From contig NZ_JAABNO010000024.1 in the NCBI RefSeq assembly GCF_009928445.1, positions 20,509-84,508 of the forward strand: a DNA stretch of 64,000 nt. Reading direction: 5' to 3'. Source of the stretch: Clostridium sp. C8-1-8 (lineage in GTDB: Bacteria; Bacillota; Clostridia; Clostridiales; Clostridiaceae). Under the pieces are notes generated by a model. It did not search any database. It was not told the DNA's origin and worked only from the letters and a program-made list of their open reading frames with translations. The translations under genes were made by a program, and so were the position numbers. This document shows, piece by piece, positions 17,369 to 24,782 of the stretch (within the stretch, counting starts at the first letter, position 1; the number at the start of each line of letters is the position of its first letter).

Positions 17369-17377
17369 ATGAAGTGA
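17369..17377 (+). CDS. Two-codon minimal ORF (Met-Lys-stop) with strong ribosome-binding site
   Basis: AAGGAGG at 17354-17360 is followed eight bases later by ATG AAG TGA. The Shine-Dalgarno is one of the strongest in the window, yet the reading frame ends after two codons, 70 bases ahead of trpP. It may be a remnant of a lost gene, a ribosome-loading or stalling site, or chance. Function is not claimed. Confidence 0.3.
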   Translation: MK

Positions 17378-17447
17378 AGTTATAAATCCAATGTACTGAA
17401 TATTCAAAATAATAAAAAAATATTAATTAATCAAGGAGGTTTTCGTG

Positions 17448-17966
17448 ATGAAAACAAGAAAAATGATAATAAATGCAATACTACTAGCAATTGGAGCTTT
17501 GCTACATCAGATTACACCGGCTTTAGGACTACCTATACAGCCAGATTTTGCACTTACAATGTTATTTATAGTTCTTATGATAAATGATGATTATAAAACT
17601 GCTTTTATAGCAGGGATAATTATAGGGATATTTACAGCAATGACAACAAAGTTTCCAGGCGGACAAGTACCTAACATGATAGATAAGATAGTTACTGCAA
17701 ATATAGTATTTGTGATTTTGAAAGTCCTAAAAGGTAAGTTGAAAGATAATATTACTATGGCAATAGTTCTTCCTATAGGAACACTTATAAGTGGATTGGT
17801 ATTTTTAGAGTCTGCAGCAATTATTGTAGGATTACCTGGAGCATTTGCTAGCTTATTTATGGCAGCGGTAGTTCCTGCAATGGTATTAAACTTGATAGTA
17901 GGTTTGATAGTATATAAAGTAGTTGCTAGTACCTATAAAATGTATAATAAAGCTGATACAATGTAG
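17448..17966 (+). CDS. trpP: Tryptophan transporter, TrpP/YhaG family
   Basis: A 172-residue integral membrane protein with about five hydrophobic helices. The family pattern is seen in HQITPALGLPIQPDF (about residues 20-34) and TAMTTKFPGGQVPNMIDK (about 64-81). These small proteins are putative tryptophan-uptake transporters in Firmicutes, frequently under Trp-specific T-box or TRAP control. I take the ATG at 17448, behind AAGGAGGT; GTG at 17445 is in frame but too close. The upstream T-box with a TGG specifier supports the assignment, although 296 bases separate the terminator from this start. Confidence 0.88.
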   Translation: MKTRKMIINAILLAIGALLHQITPALGLPIQPDFALTMLFIVLMINDDYKTAFIAGIIIGIFTAMTTKFPGGQVPNMIDKIVTANIVFVILKVLKGKLKDNITMAIVLPIGTLISGLVFLESAAIIVGLPGAFASLFMAAVVPAMVLNLIVGLIVYKVVASTYKMYNKADTM

Positions 17967-18005
17967 AAAATATTTTAATACTTTAAGAAAATGCAGATAT
18001 GCAAG

Positions 18006-18043
18006 AAAAAATCGCTAAAGTAATCTTCTTTAGCGATTTTTTA
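18006..18043. terminator. Bidirectional terminator between convergent genes
   Basis: AAAAAATCGCTAAAG, loop TAATCTT, CTTTAGCGATTTTTT. It serves trpP and probably the convergent gene at 18122. Confidence 0.88.
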
Positions 18044-18121
18044 TTCTTCTAATACATAAGCTGAAAAGTTATGTAAAGGTTTAACTTAAGTCTAAATAAA
18101 AAATTTAAATATGAATAAAAA

Positions 18122-18424
18122 TTATTCATATTTAAATTTTACTATAATTTCTTTAATTTCGCCCTTGCTGTTTTTTCTAATTTTGAAGTCTCTAATATCA
18201 GCAAAATCATTACTTAGTTGATAGTTCAATTCCGTAATAGTTGCTTTAGCTTTTTTAGCAAGATCGCTATCTTCAACCACAGTGAATCTATCTTTTTTTG
18301 TAGTAATTTCGTTTTGAGTATCGTCTAAAATAACGTAATATCTGTCACCTTCATCAATAACTAAATATTCTTTGCCAAGAGTTAAGGTACTGCATAGTGT
18401 ATTATTTGAACATTTCACTAACAT
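18122..18424 (-). CDS. Hypothetical 100-residue cytoplasmic protein
   Basis: I do not recognise the family. The N-terminal half (KCSNNTLCSTLTLGKEYLVIDEGDRYYVILDDTQ) is broken into short beta strands and looks like a small SH3-like barrel, followed by a charged Lys-rich helix and a final strand KGEIKEIIVKFKYE. It has two N-terminal cysteines (about residues 5 and 11) and no signal peptide or membrane segment. The ATG is preceded by AAAGGAGG. It is monocistronic and convergent with trpP. Confidence 0.75.
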   Translation of the reverse strand: MLVKCSNNTLCSTLTLGKEYLVIDEGDRYYVILDDTQNEITTKKDRFTVVEDSDLAKKAKATITELNYQLSNDFADIRDFKIRKNSKGEIKEIIVKFKYE

Positions 18425-18710
18425 ATAAAAATCCTCCTTTTCAATAGAATTACCCTTAAGTAAAATATATCATAGAATGAACAAATTTAAATGCTTTTTT
18501 TTAGGAAAGTGTATTTAAAAAGTAAAATTGTATATTATGACAAATTATAATTTGAATTTAATTATAATATTATTAATACTCACAAAAAAATGCTGAGGTG
18601 ATTTTCTTAAGTTGCTGTAAAAAGATCGCTGAAGCTAACTAAAGTGACTTTTTTGCAAATCTTCTTTTTTTGAATGTAAGTTAAGAAATTCTGGAAGGCG
18701 ACATAATTTT
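18425..18710. other. Intergenic DNA without a supported gene
   Basis: AT-rich sequence upstream of the small minus-strand gene. A promoter for that gene must lie near its right end, but no clear -35/-10 pair stood out. No RNA gene is recognised. Repeat family C follows from 18711. Confidence 0.5.
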
Positions 18711-18804
18711 GTTTTTTTACTGTTTACTCTAAATGGCTACTCTAAAGCCTTTATATTACTAGGCTTAGCTAGGGAAATATATACTTTCATATACAGTAAA
18801 AAAA
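18711..18804 (-). repeat. Repeat family C, copy 1
   Basis: On the minus strand this 94-bp block runs from TTTTTTTACTGTATATGAAAG through AAGCCTAGTAATATAAAGGC to AAACAGTAAAAAAAC. The ends TTTTTTTACTGT and ACAGTAAAAAAA are inverted. Copies at 30010-30104 and 60830-60923 match it throughout. It begins nine bases after the stop of the deacetylase gene, in that gene's orientation. Confidence 0.7.
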
Positions 18805-18813
18805 TATGAGTGG

Positions 18814-19791
18814 CTAAACTAATGTGCCAAACTCATACCCTTTATTTTTTAAATCATCTATTATATCAGGCAATGCATCTGCAGTTGTGTCCTTTCCGAA
18901 GGAATCATGCATAAGTATAACTACTTTGTCTTGACCACCAAAGGTTTGTTTATATCTATTAAAGAGTTCTTTTCTTGATTTTGGACTTCCCTCTGCATCA
19001 CTTGTCATATCATTCCAATCTATAAAAAAGAAACCTTCCTTATTCAACATTTTATCTACTTCTGCTGTTTTATGCCAGGTTTTATGGCCACCTGGGAATC
19101 TTATTACTTTTGTGTGAAAATGATCCCCTAACACTGACTTTAGGACTTCTTCATTCTTCTTAATGTCTTCCATAAAGTATTTCGCATCAACATTAGTTTT
19201 AGGATACAATTTAATAGGATCGTGATCATAGGTGTGATTGCCTATAGAATTTCCTTGAGCATAAGTATCCATAAGAATTTTCTTTGAGTCAGGATACAGA
19301 TCAAGTTGCTTTCCTACGATAAAAAATGTAGCTTTTATGCCATTATCGTTGAGTATCTTTAGTATTCTAGGTGTTACAGTAGTGGAAGGACCATCATCAA
19401 AGGTTAAGAAAGCAACTTTCTTACCGTCGGACTTTTTCTTATTTTTCACTAAATAATCATGTATCATAGATGCATCAAATTTATTGCTTGATGTATCAGG
19501 ATGAGCGGGAGGGTCAGAAGCAGGCGGAATAGCAACGTTAGTTAAAGGGGCTTTTTGATCCTGTCCATTTTCTTTATCATGAGATTTATTATTATCATGT
19601 TGATCCGATACTCTATCAGAAACTTTGGTATTTGTATTTTCAGAGGTTTCTATAGTTAGGGGCTCAACCTTATTCTTATAGTTAGTTCTTTTGTAACATA
19701 GGTAAATTAGTGATGTAGAAAGTATAATGATAATGATTAGAGGCAAAAGCCTCATATTCTTTTTTTTAGAAAACTTTTTAAATAAATTCAA
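18814..19791 (-). CDS. Membrane-anchored polysaccharide deacetylase
   Basis: A 325-residue NodB-fold deacetylase, probably acting on peptidoglycan or other N-acetylated cell-wall glycans. One N-terminal membrane helix (about 14-31) is followed by a charged, low-complexity linker (about 35-110) and then the catalytic domain: TFDDGPS (about residue 130), GNHTYDHD, RFPGGHKTW, FIDWNDMTSD and LMHDSFGKD, all the metal-binding and catalytic positions. Upstream, CATACATT (complement of 19822-19829) resembles a SigE -10 element, which would suit a sporulation role, but this is weak. A second paralogue is at 22838. Confidence 0.93.
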   Translation of the reverse strand: MNLFKKFSKKKNMRLLPLIIIIILSTSLIYLCYKRTNYKNKVEPLTIETSENTNTKVSDRVSDQHDNNKSHDKENGQDQKAPLTNVAIPPASDPPAHPDTSSNKFDASMIHDYLVKNKKKSDGKKVAFLTFDDGPSTTVTPRILKILNDNGIKATFFIVGKQLDLYPDSKKILMDTYAQGNSIGNHTYDHDPIKLYPKTNVDAKYFMEDIKKNEEVLKSVLGDHFHTKVIRFPGGHKTWHKTAEVDKMLNKEGFFFIDWNDMTSDAEGSPKSRKELFNRYKQTFGGQDKVVILMHDSFGKDTTADALPDIIDDLKNKGYEFGTLV

Positions 19792-20093
19792 TTATTTGAC
19801 CTCCATTGATGAGACATACGAACAATGTATGACATTTTTTCCAATAATAATTATAATCGCAGAGCATTCGATTTTATTTACAAATAAATAAAAATAAATT
19901 ACAAAATTAAAACAAAAATAATATGTAACTTTAGTTACCGAAATTTTATTATTTTTATTATAAAATAAGATTGTTAAATAAATACGATAAAAATGTAAAA
20001 AATAATTATTATATTTCTGATTGTTACAATATACAGTAGTATTTAAATTCTAAATATAATATTTTATACAAAATTATACGAGGTGATTTTAAA
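19792..20093. promoter_or_regulatory. Divergent regulatory region
   Basis: About 300 AT-rich bases between the deacetylase and the hemerythrin pair. A 6-2-6 palindrome GTAACTTTAGTTAC lies at 19925-19938. CATAC/GTATG inverted repeats near 19812-19830 lie just upstream of the minus-strand gene. Operator roles are inference. Confidence 0.4.
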
Positions 20094-20735
20094 ATGAGTA
20101 TGTTTTTAGGAAAAATTCATTATTGGTTATTTAATAAAATAGAGTGGTTTGAAGGTTTGGAAGAGAGTATCGTTAAGTCTGCTGAGAATAAAGGAATAGA
20201 TGTTAGTACTCTAAGAGACGAGATTTATTCAAAATATGGAGCGCCAACAGAAGACAGACCTTTAGAAGATATGATTGATACAAACAACATACACGGATGG
20301 CTTCAAGGCAAGATAAGTGCTGCAGAGGCAAGACAAGCGGCTTGGGTTACTAGGTTACTTGAAGAGGATAGCATGTTTATAAACGATATGCTAGAAGTTT
20401 TCAAGGAACAAGGTAAAATTGCTGCCAAGGAATATAAGAATGAGAAGGGAAACCCTAAGTTACCTTCAGAGATTTACACAGCTATGAACGATTATATACT
20501 AGAAGGTATGCCATGTGATAGAGTGAATGAAATAACAGTTAATACAGAAGAGAGAATTGAATGGATAGCAACTCAATGCATCCACCATGAATATTGGGAC
20601 AGAGAAAATGGAGATGTTGGTTTATTCTATAGGCTAAGGGATAACTGGATAAAAGAATTTGTTTCTGAATTAAATAGCAGTTATGAGTATAGAATAAATG
20701 ATAATGGAACAAGAATAATTAAACTACTAGGCTAG
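20094..20735 (+). CDS. Uncharacterised protein paired with hemerythrin
   Basis: A 213-residue protein I cannot place in a family. It is largely helical and charged, without signal peptide or membrane segments. It has two cysteines (in MPCDRV and TQCIHHEYW) and a His-His-Glu-Tyr-Trp motif at about residues 163-168 that could bind metal. The N-terminus reads FLGKIHYWLFNKIEWFEGLEE. The start ATG follows GAGGTG. It is separated by 11 bases from the hemerythrin gene, so both are probably one operon acting together in oxygen, NO or metal handling; that is inference. Confidence 0.8.
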   Translation: MSMFLGKIHYWLFNKIEWFEGLEESIVKSAENKGIDVSTLRDEIYSKYGAPTEDRPLEDMIDTNNIHGWLQGKISAAEARQAAWVTRLLEEDSMFINDMLEVFKEQGKIAAKEYKNEKGNPKLPSEIYTAMNDYILEGMPCDRVNEITVNTEERIEWIATQCIHHEYWDRENGDVGLFYRLRDNWIKEFVSELNSSYEYRINDNGTRIIKLLG

Positions 20736-20746
20736 GATGTGAGATT

Positions 20747-21301
20747 ATGAATTCGATTGAATTAATGATGGAAGAACATAAGAATATAAGAAGAATGCTA
20801 AAGGTTGTTAGAAAATTTTGCTTTGAACTTTTAAAAGGAAAAGATGTTTCTTATGATGACTTGTATTCAATGATAGATTTCATAAGGAATTATGCAGATA
20901 AGCATCATCATGGTAAGGAAGAACAATTGCTTTTTAATAGAATGCAAGAAGAGTTAAATGAAGCGATTAAGAAAACAATTCAATATGGAATGCTTGTTGA
21001 GCATGATGAGGGAAGGTTTTTCATTAACAGCTTAGTAGAAGCCATAAAGAAAGTACAAGATGGTAATGAAGAATCCAAGCTTGATGTTATAGCTAATGCT
21101 ATAGCTTATACAAACTTATTAGATAGACATATTGATAAAGAAGATAAAATTGTATATAAGTTTGCAAAAAATAATTTATCTAGTGATTCTAAAGTTGATA
21201 TAGATGAAAAATGTGAACAGTTTGAAGTTGAGGCTAAAAGTCAAGGTATTCAAGATAAGTATATAAATATGCTGGAAAGATTAGAAAAGTTATATATATA
21301 G
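20747..21301 (+). CDS. Hemerythrin HHE-domain protein
   Basis: A 184-residue four-helix-bundle protein of the hemerythrin HHE family. Iron ligands are visible in MMEEHKNIRRML (about residue 10), DKHHHGKEEQLLF (about 52-64), the HDEGRFF motif (about 86) and LLDRHIDKEDKIVY (about 125-138). Such proteins bind a di-iron centre and sense or buffer O2, NO or iron in anaerobes. It is followed at once by a terminator. It forms a two-gene operon with the unknown gene at 20094. Confidence 0.9.
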   Translation: MNSIELMMEEHKNIRRMLKVVRKFCFELLKGKDVSYDDLYSMIDFIRNYADKHHHGKEEQLLFNRMQEELNEAIKKTIQYGMLVEHDEGRFFINSLVEAIKKVQDGNEESKLDVIANAIAYTNLLDRHIDKEDKIVYKFAKNNLSSDSKVDIDEKCEQFEVEAKSQGIQDKYINMLERLEKLYI

Positions 21302-21306
21302 ATATA

Positions 21307-21344
21307 AAGCTATTAGTTCTAAATGAAGGACTAGTAGCTTTTTC
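21307..21344 (+). terminator. Terminator after the hemerythrin gene
   Basis: AAGCTATTAGTTCT and AGGACTAGTAGCTT pair with one mismatch, followed by TTTTCTTTT. Confidence 0.8.
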
Positions 21345-21443
21345 TTTTGCATAGGCACAATGATTTTTAATGAATAATAGTTACCTTTATAACAAACAAG
21401 CATAGTATGAATATATAGGACTATTATTTTAGGTGGTGATAGA

Positions 21444-21992
21444 ATGCGGATTGCAAAAGGATCTACTATAAGTGGAGATGCTGGACATAACTGTTATCCT
21501 GATATAGGAGCCAAAGGAATAAGAAGTGAAGATAGTTGTACCAAGGCTGTATGGAAGCTAGTAATTAATAAGCTTGAATCTATTGGATATGAAACCGTGG
21601 ACTGTACGCCCTGGGATAAAACCTTTAATTCTGCTGGAGCCTCAAAGGGGTATAGGGTTAAACTTGCAAATGGGAGTAATTCATCACTGCATCTTTCTAT
21701 TCATTTTAACGAAGGAGGTGGAAGAGGGGTAGAATGTTGGGTAAGCAAACTAGGAGGAAGATCGGAAAAGTTTGCCTACCAGATTTGTACAGAGATCTCA
21801 AAGCTCGGTTTTGTTAATCGAGGAGTAAAGCATAGTAATATATATGTAACAGAGTACACAAAAATGCCTTCTGTTTTGATTGAATGCTGTTTTATAGATT
21901 CAAAAGAGGATATGGATAACTATGATCCTGACAAAATAGCATCGGCAATTGTTATGGCTATAACTGGTCAACAAGATACATTAAAGCAATGA
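21444..21992 (+). CDS. N-acetylmuramoyl-L-alanine amidase (Amidase_3 family)
   Basis: A 182-residue zinc amidase that cuts the bond between muramic acid and the stem peptide. Zn and catalytic residues fit: GDAGHNCYPD (about residues 11-20), the Glu in IRSEDSC, SIHFNEG (about 91-97) and the catalytic Glu in SVLIECCFID (about 145-154). There is no signal peptide, as in phage endolysins or mother-cell/spore lysins, so release must be by another route. No phage genes are nearby. The start ATG has AGGTGGTG ahead. Confidence 0.9.
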   Translation: MRIAKGSTISGDAGHNCYPDIGAKGIRSEDSCTKAVWKLVINKLESIGYETVDCTPWDKTFNSAGASKGYRVKLANGSNSSLHLSIHFNEGGGRGVECWVSKLGGRSEKFAYQICTEISKLGFVNRGVKHSNIYVTEYTKMPSVLIECCFIDSKEDMDNYDPDKIASAIVMAITGQQDTLKQ

Positions 21993-22039
21993 AAAGTGGA
22001 TAAGCTATATTTTTTCGATTACTAGAGTAGTTGAAAAGG

Positions 22040-22076
22040 AAGAACTCACTAATGCTAATTCATTAGTGAGTTCTTC
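22040..22076. terminator. Bidirectional terminator
   Basis: AAGAACTCACTAATG, short loop, CATTAGTGAGTTCTTC; lies between convergent genes. Confidence 0.8.
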
Positions 22077-22133
22077 AATATTATAAACTTATGTTTTTAA
22101 TTTCAGCATTACTGTTGAACATAGAACTAAATA

Positions 22134-22637
22134 TTAGATAAATATTCTTACATAGTATATAGTATCTTTAAAATATTGACTTTTTATATGGGAGTTTAAT
22201 TCATCATAGGTATGTTGAGATATTAAAGGTGTTCCATCTGTATCGAAAGAGGTAACTATTGATCCATGAAAAACTTTCTTATTAGAATTCTCAAAAAATA
22301 TCAAATCTCCTAAAGTAAGGTCTTCAATTCCGTTTAAAAGACGTCCTTTTGGACCGAGATTTTTCTTAGAGGAATTATTTATCAAAAATGAGTACAAAGA
22401 ACTTGCTACTGACCAATTTAACGAACACTTGTAGTATGGAGAATATGATATTGGTTCATAGAACCATGGAAGGTTATCATATTTCATTTTTGCACCACCA
22501 GCTATAAGACACTGAGATAAAAAACTGGCACAGTCTCCTCCTATTTTACCGAAAGGTTTCATGTATACATATTTATTATTTGGAGCTAAAGCGTGAGTAC
22601 AAGCATATGAAATAGCTGCTATATTGTTATAATACAT
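22134..22637 (-). CDS. Putative amidase / NlpC-P60-like cysteine hydrolase (Amidase_6)
   Basis: A 167-residue protein of the clostridial putative-amidase domain type. The nucleophile motif is KIGGDCASFLSQCL (about residues 31-44); a DLIFF...HGSIV segment (about 111-128) and SQHTYDEL (about 139-146) would supply the catalytic histidine region. It lacks a signal peptide, as do other short members. The Shine-Dalgarno (GGTAG) is weak. Together with the amidase across the terminator and the flanking deacetylases it forms a small envelope-remodelling neighbourhood. The substrate is unknown. Confidence 0.82.
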   Translation of the reverse strand: MYYNNIAAISYACTHALAPNNKYVYMKPFGKIGGDCASFLSQCLIAGGAKMKYDNLPWFYEPISYSPYYKCSLNWSVASSLYSFLINNSSKKNLGPKGRLLNGIEDLTLGDLIFFENSNKKVFHGSIVTSFDTDGTPLISQHTYDELNSHIKSQYFKDTIYYVRIFI

Positions 22638-22780
22638 AATACTACCATCTATAATTATTATACTTATATAATATTCAAAGTCTTAGAAAGGTTGCTAAGT
22701 AATAAGTAATTCTTTGTATAAGATCATTTAAGGCAGTTACTTGCTAAACAATTAATCTTATCGAGACTTTAAAAGTTCTA

Positions 22781-22822
22781 AAAAATAAAGATTCATAGAC
22801 TTATATAAATCCACGAATCTTT
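22781..22822 (-). terminator. Terminator of the deacetylase at 22838
   Basis: On the minus strand AAAGATTC and GAATCTTT flank a 20-base loop that itself pairs partly, followed by ATTTTTTAG. Confidence 0.65.
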
Positions 22823-22837
22823 ATAACTGTAGGATGA

Positions 22838-23557
22838 TTATCTGTTCTTTCTTAGTTTATATACCTCTGGAGTGTCTTCAGTTATTACCTTAAACTCATA
22901 GCCTTTACTTTTATAGTAGTCTATTATCTCTGGGAGGGCTATGGCAGTATTTTTATTTAAGTACCCGCAATGCATGAGTACCACTGCTGGATTTTTATCA
23001 CTTTTGGCTTTTGTTAATATCTTATATGGAGCTAGCTTAGGATTCATACCATCAGTGGTATCTACGTTCCAGTCATATATTTTAAAGTTATTATCATGTA
23101 GTGCAGTTACCATAGAGGTTGTAAGCTTGTAGATATTGTTATTACATCCAAAAGGAAATCTTAAAATATTAGTCTTCACCCCAGTAGCATCATAAATTAT
23201 TTGTTGAGTAAGAAGCATTTCATCAACAAAACTAGTATTATTTCTATAGATTTTATCTTTTTCATGACTATAAGTATGAAGTCCAACTGAATTACCTTCA
23301 TCCACCATTCTTTTAACCAAGGCTTCTTGACCTTTTATCATATTTCCTATTAGAAAAAAAGTAGCATGAACATTCTTTTCTTTTAGTATATCTAGTACCT
23401 TAGAGTTTAATTTTCCGCTAGGACCATCATCAAATGTAAGGTATACTACTTTTTGCTCTGGATTGTTCTCTTCTGTTGCAAGTACTTCAAAGCCACTTAA
23501 ATTAGTTAAGAGAATAGAAGTAAGTATAAATATAAAAAACTTACTAATACGTTTCAT
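22838..23557 (-). CDS. Secreted polysaccharide deacetylase
   Basis: A 239-residue NodB-fold deacetylase with a cleavable or anchoring N-terminal hydrophobic segment (about residues 8-26, ending near VLATEE). Catalytic motifs are YLTFDDGPSG (about 39-48), GLHTYSHEKD, LRFPFGCNN, YDWNVDTTDG and VVLMHCGYLN. In RFPFGCNN the usual PxG/H position differs from the paralogue at 18814, and in the final motif Cys follows the His. It probably trims N-acetyl groups on peptidoglycan. It is monocistronic. Confidence 0.92.
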   Translation of the reverse strand: MKRISKFFIFILTSILLTNLSGFEVLATEENNPEQKVVYLTFDDGPSGKLNSKVLDILKEKNVHATFFLIGNMIKGQEALVKRMVDEGNSVGLHTYSHEKDKIYRNNTSFVDEMLLTQQIIYDATGVKTNILRFPFGCNNNIYKLTTSMVTALHDNNFKIYDWNVDTTDGMNPKLAPYKILTKAKSDKNPAVVLMHCGYLNKNTAIALPEIIDYYKSKGYEFKVITEDTPEVYKLRKNR

Positions 23558-23962
23558 ATAATCACCTTCTAAATATTTTGTTTAGTTATCACTTTTTTAT
23601 TATTTCAATTAAATAAAAAAATATAGACCTTAATAAAAGGTAATATAAGCCACAGTGGAAAAATACTTTATTAAGAGGTAGTATTTACCTCTTAAAGTAG
23701 TAATGGAAATAAAATTAACAATTTGTTAATATAAATTTTCTATTATGATGATATAATTAAGTTAATCCAATGAAAGATGGCCAAGTTTAATATTGAAAAT
23801 TATTGTTAAGATTATTATGGTTTCGGAAAGATAGTTTAAATTATAGTCATTATCATTAGGGGCACATTAATACATAAACTAATTTGAAATGAATGCAAGT
23901 AACCTATCATTATTAATAAATTTTATAGTATTTACTTTAAGGGAGAGAGGTATCAATTAAAT
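23558..23962. other. Intergenic region with a hairpin
   Basis: About 400 bases with no supported gene. TTAAGAGGTA and TACCTCTTAA at 23671-23695 form a 10-bp hairpin. ATAGTCATTATCATTA near 23843 is reminiscent of a Fur-type AT-rich box but is not a clean palindrome. Promoters for both flanking genes must lie here. Confidence 0.4.
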
Positions 23963-24217
23963 ATGAGTAGTATTTCAAAGGTTTTTATAGTCTTAGCAAT
24001 AGTAATAGCAGCATTTTTGTTTATTAAATTATTATTGCCAGTAATATTAGTAGTAGGAATATGTGTATGGATATATAGAAGTATTAAACGAAATATAATG
24101 TTCTCAAAAGCTGGCTCTAGTAGTAAGGAAAATATTGAAACAATTAAGAAAAATGTAAATAGGCAGAGTTCAAATAATGATAAAAAAGTGGTAGATGTGG
24201 ATTATGAAGAAATTTAA
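23963..24217 (+). CDS. Small membrane protein of unknown function
   Basis: An 84-residue protein with two closely spaced hydrophobic stretches or one long hairpin (about residues 6-40), a basic segment YRSIKRN, and a hydrophilic Ser/Asn/Lys-rich tail ending in the acidic DVDYEEI. I recognise no family. The start ATG is preceded by GGGAGAGAGG at slightly long spacing. It is monocistronic with its own terminator. Confidence 0.7.
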   Translation: MSSISKVFIVLAIVIAAFLFIKLLLPVILVVGICVWIYRSIKRNIMFSKAGSSSKENIETIKKNVNRQSSNNDKKVVDVDYEEI

Positions 24218-24231
24218 TCCTACGCTATATT

Positions 24232-24269
24232 AAGATCTAGCAGGTTTATAATGCTAGATCTTTTTATTT
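24232..24269 (+). terminator. Terminator after the small membrane protein gene
   Basis: AAGATCTAGCA, loop, TGCTAGATCTTTTTATTT. Confidence 0.88.
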
Positions 24270-24649
24270 AGAACATAATTTAAATCTAGTGATTGTTGCT
24301 TCTTTGGTAGGCTTATATTTTATATATTAATAATAAAGTATTTCAATTTGTTATAATTTTTTACGTGCATTCATAGTATTTATATTGTCAGAGAAAGAAT
24401 TAAGAATGTATCAGAAGTAGATATATTTAATGGTTTTAAAGTTATATCAGGTATATTACATCTTATAAAAAGCTTAGGATAATGCTATCTAAGGAGTTTA
24501 GACATTAATTCAAAAAAAAAATAAAAAGAAGAATAAATCATCAAAAAATACAAACAATAGTATTACAGAGAAAAAGTTAAATAAACCATGATAAATTAAA
24601 AATTTCCATGAATACGATTAAAAAAAAGAAAAAATAAGTCTAAAAAATG
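24270..24649. other. Intergenic DNA upstream of the mal promoter
   Basis: AT-rich, with A-rich tracts around 24510-24640. No supported gene or RNA. An A-rich stretch ahead of a strong -35 could act as an UP element. Confidence 0.4.
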
Positions 24650-24678
24650 TTGACAACGTATTCATCACATCTTATAAT
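24650..24678 (+). promoter_or_regulatory. Consensus SigA promoter of the maltodextrin operon
   Basis: TTGACA (24650-24655), exactly 17 bases, TATAAT (24673-24678). Both hexamers are perfect consensus, so strong expression is expected when not repressed. Confidence 0.88.
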
Positions 24679-24705
24679 GAAATTACAGTAGATCACAAAC
24701 ATTAA

Positions 24706-24719
24706 TGCAAGCGATTGCA
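24706..24719. promoter_or_regulatory. LacI/MalR-type operator
   Basis: TGCAAGCGATTGCA fits the LacI-family pattern TGNAANCGNTTNCA at every fixed position. It lies about 28 bases past the -10 element, where a bound repressor would block elongation. CcpA is less likely because position 3 is C. The repressor gene is not in this window. Confidence 0.7.
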
Positions 24720-24782
24720 CGGTGTTTGCAAAAATTATGAATAATTAAACAAAATAAATTAATTGATTATGGGGGGTACAAT

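Noticed and set aside
21444..22637. Amidase genes as part of a prophage lysis module
   Set aside because: No holin, structural or integrase genes nearby; neighbours are host envelope genes.
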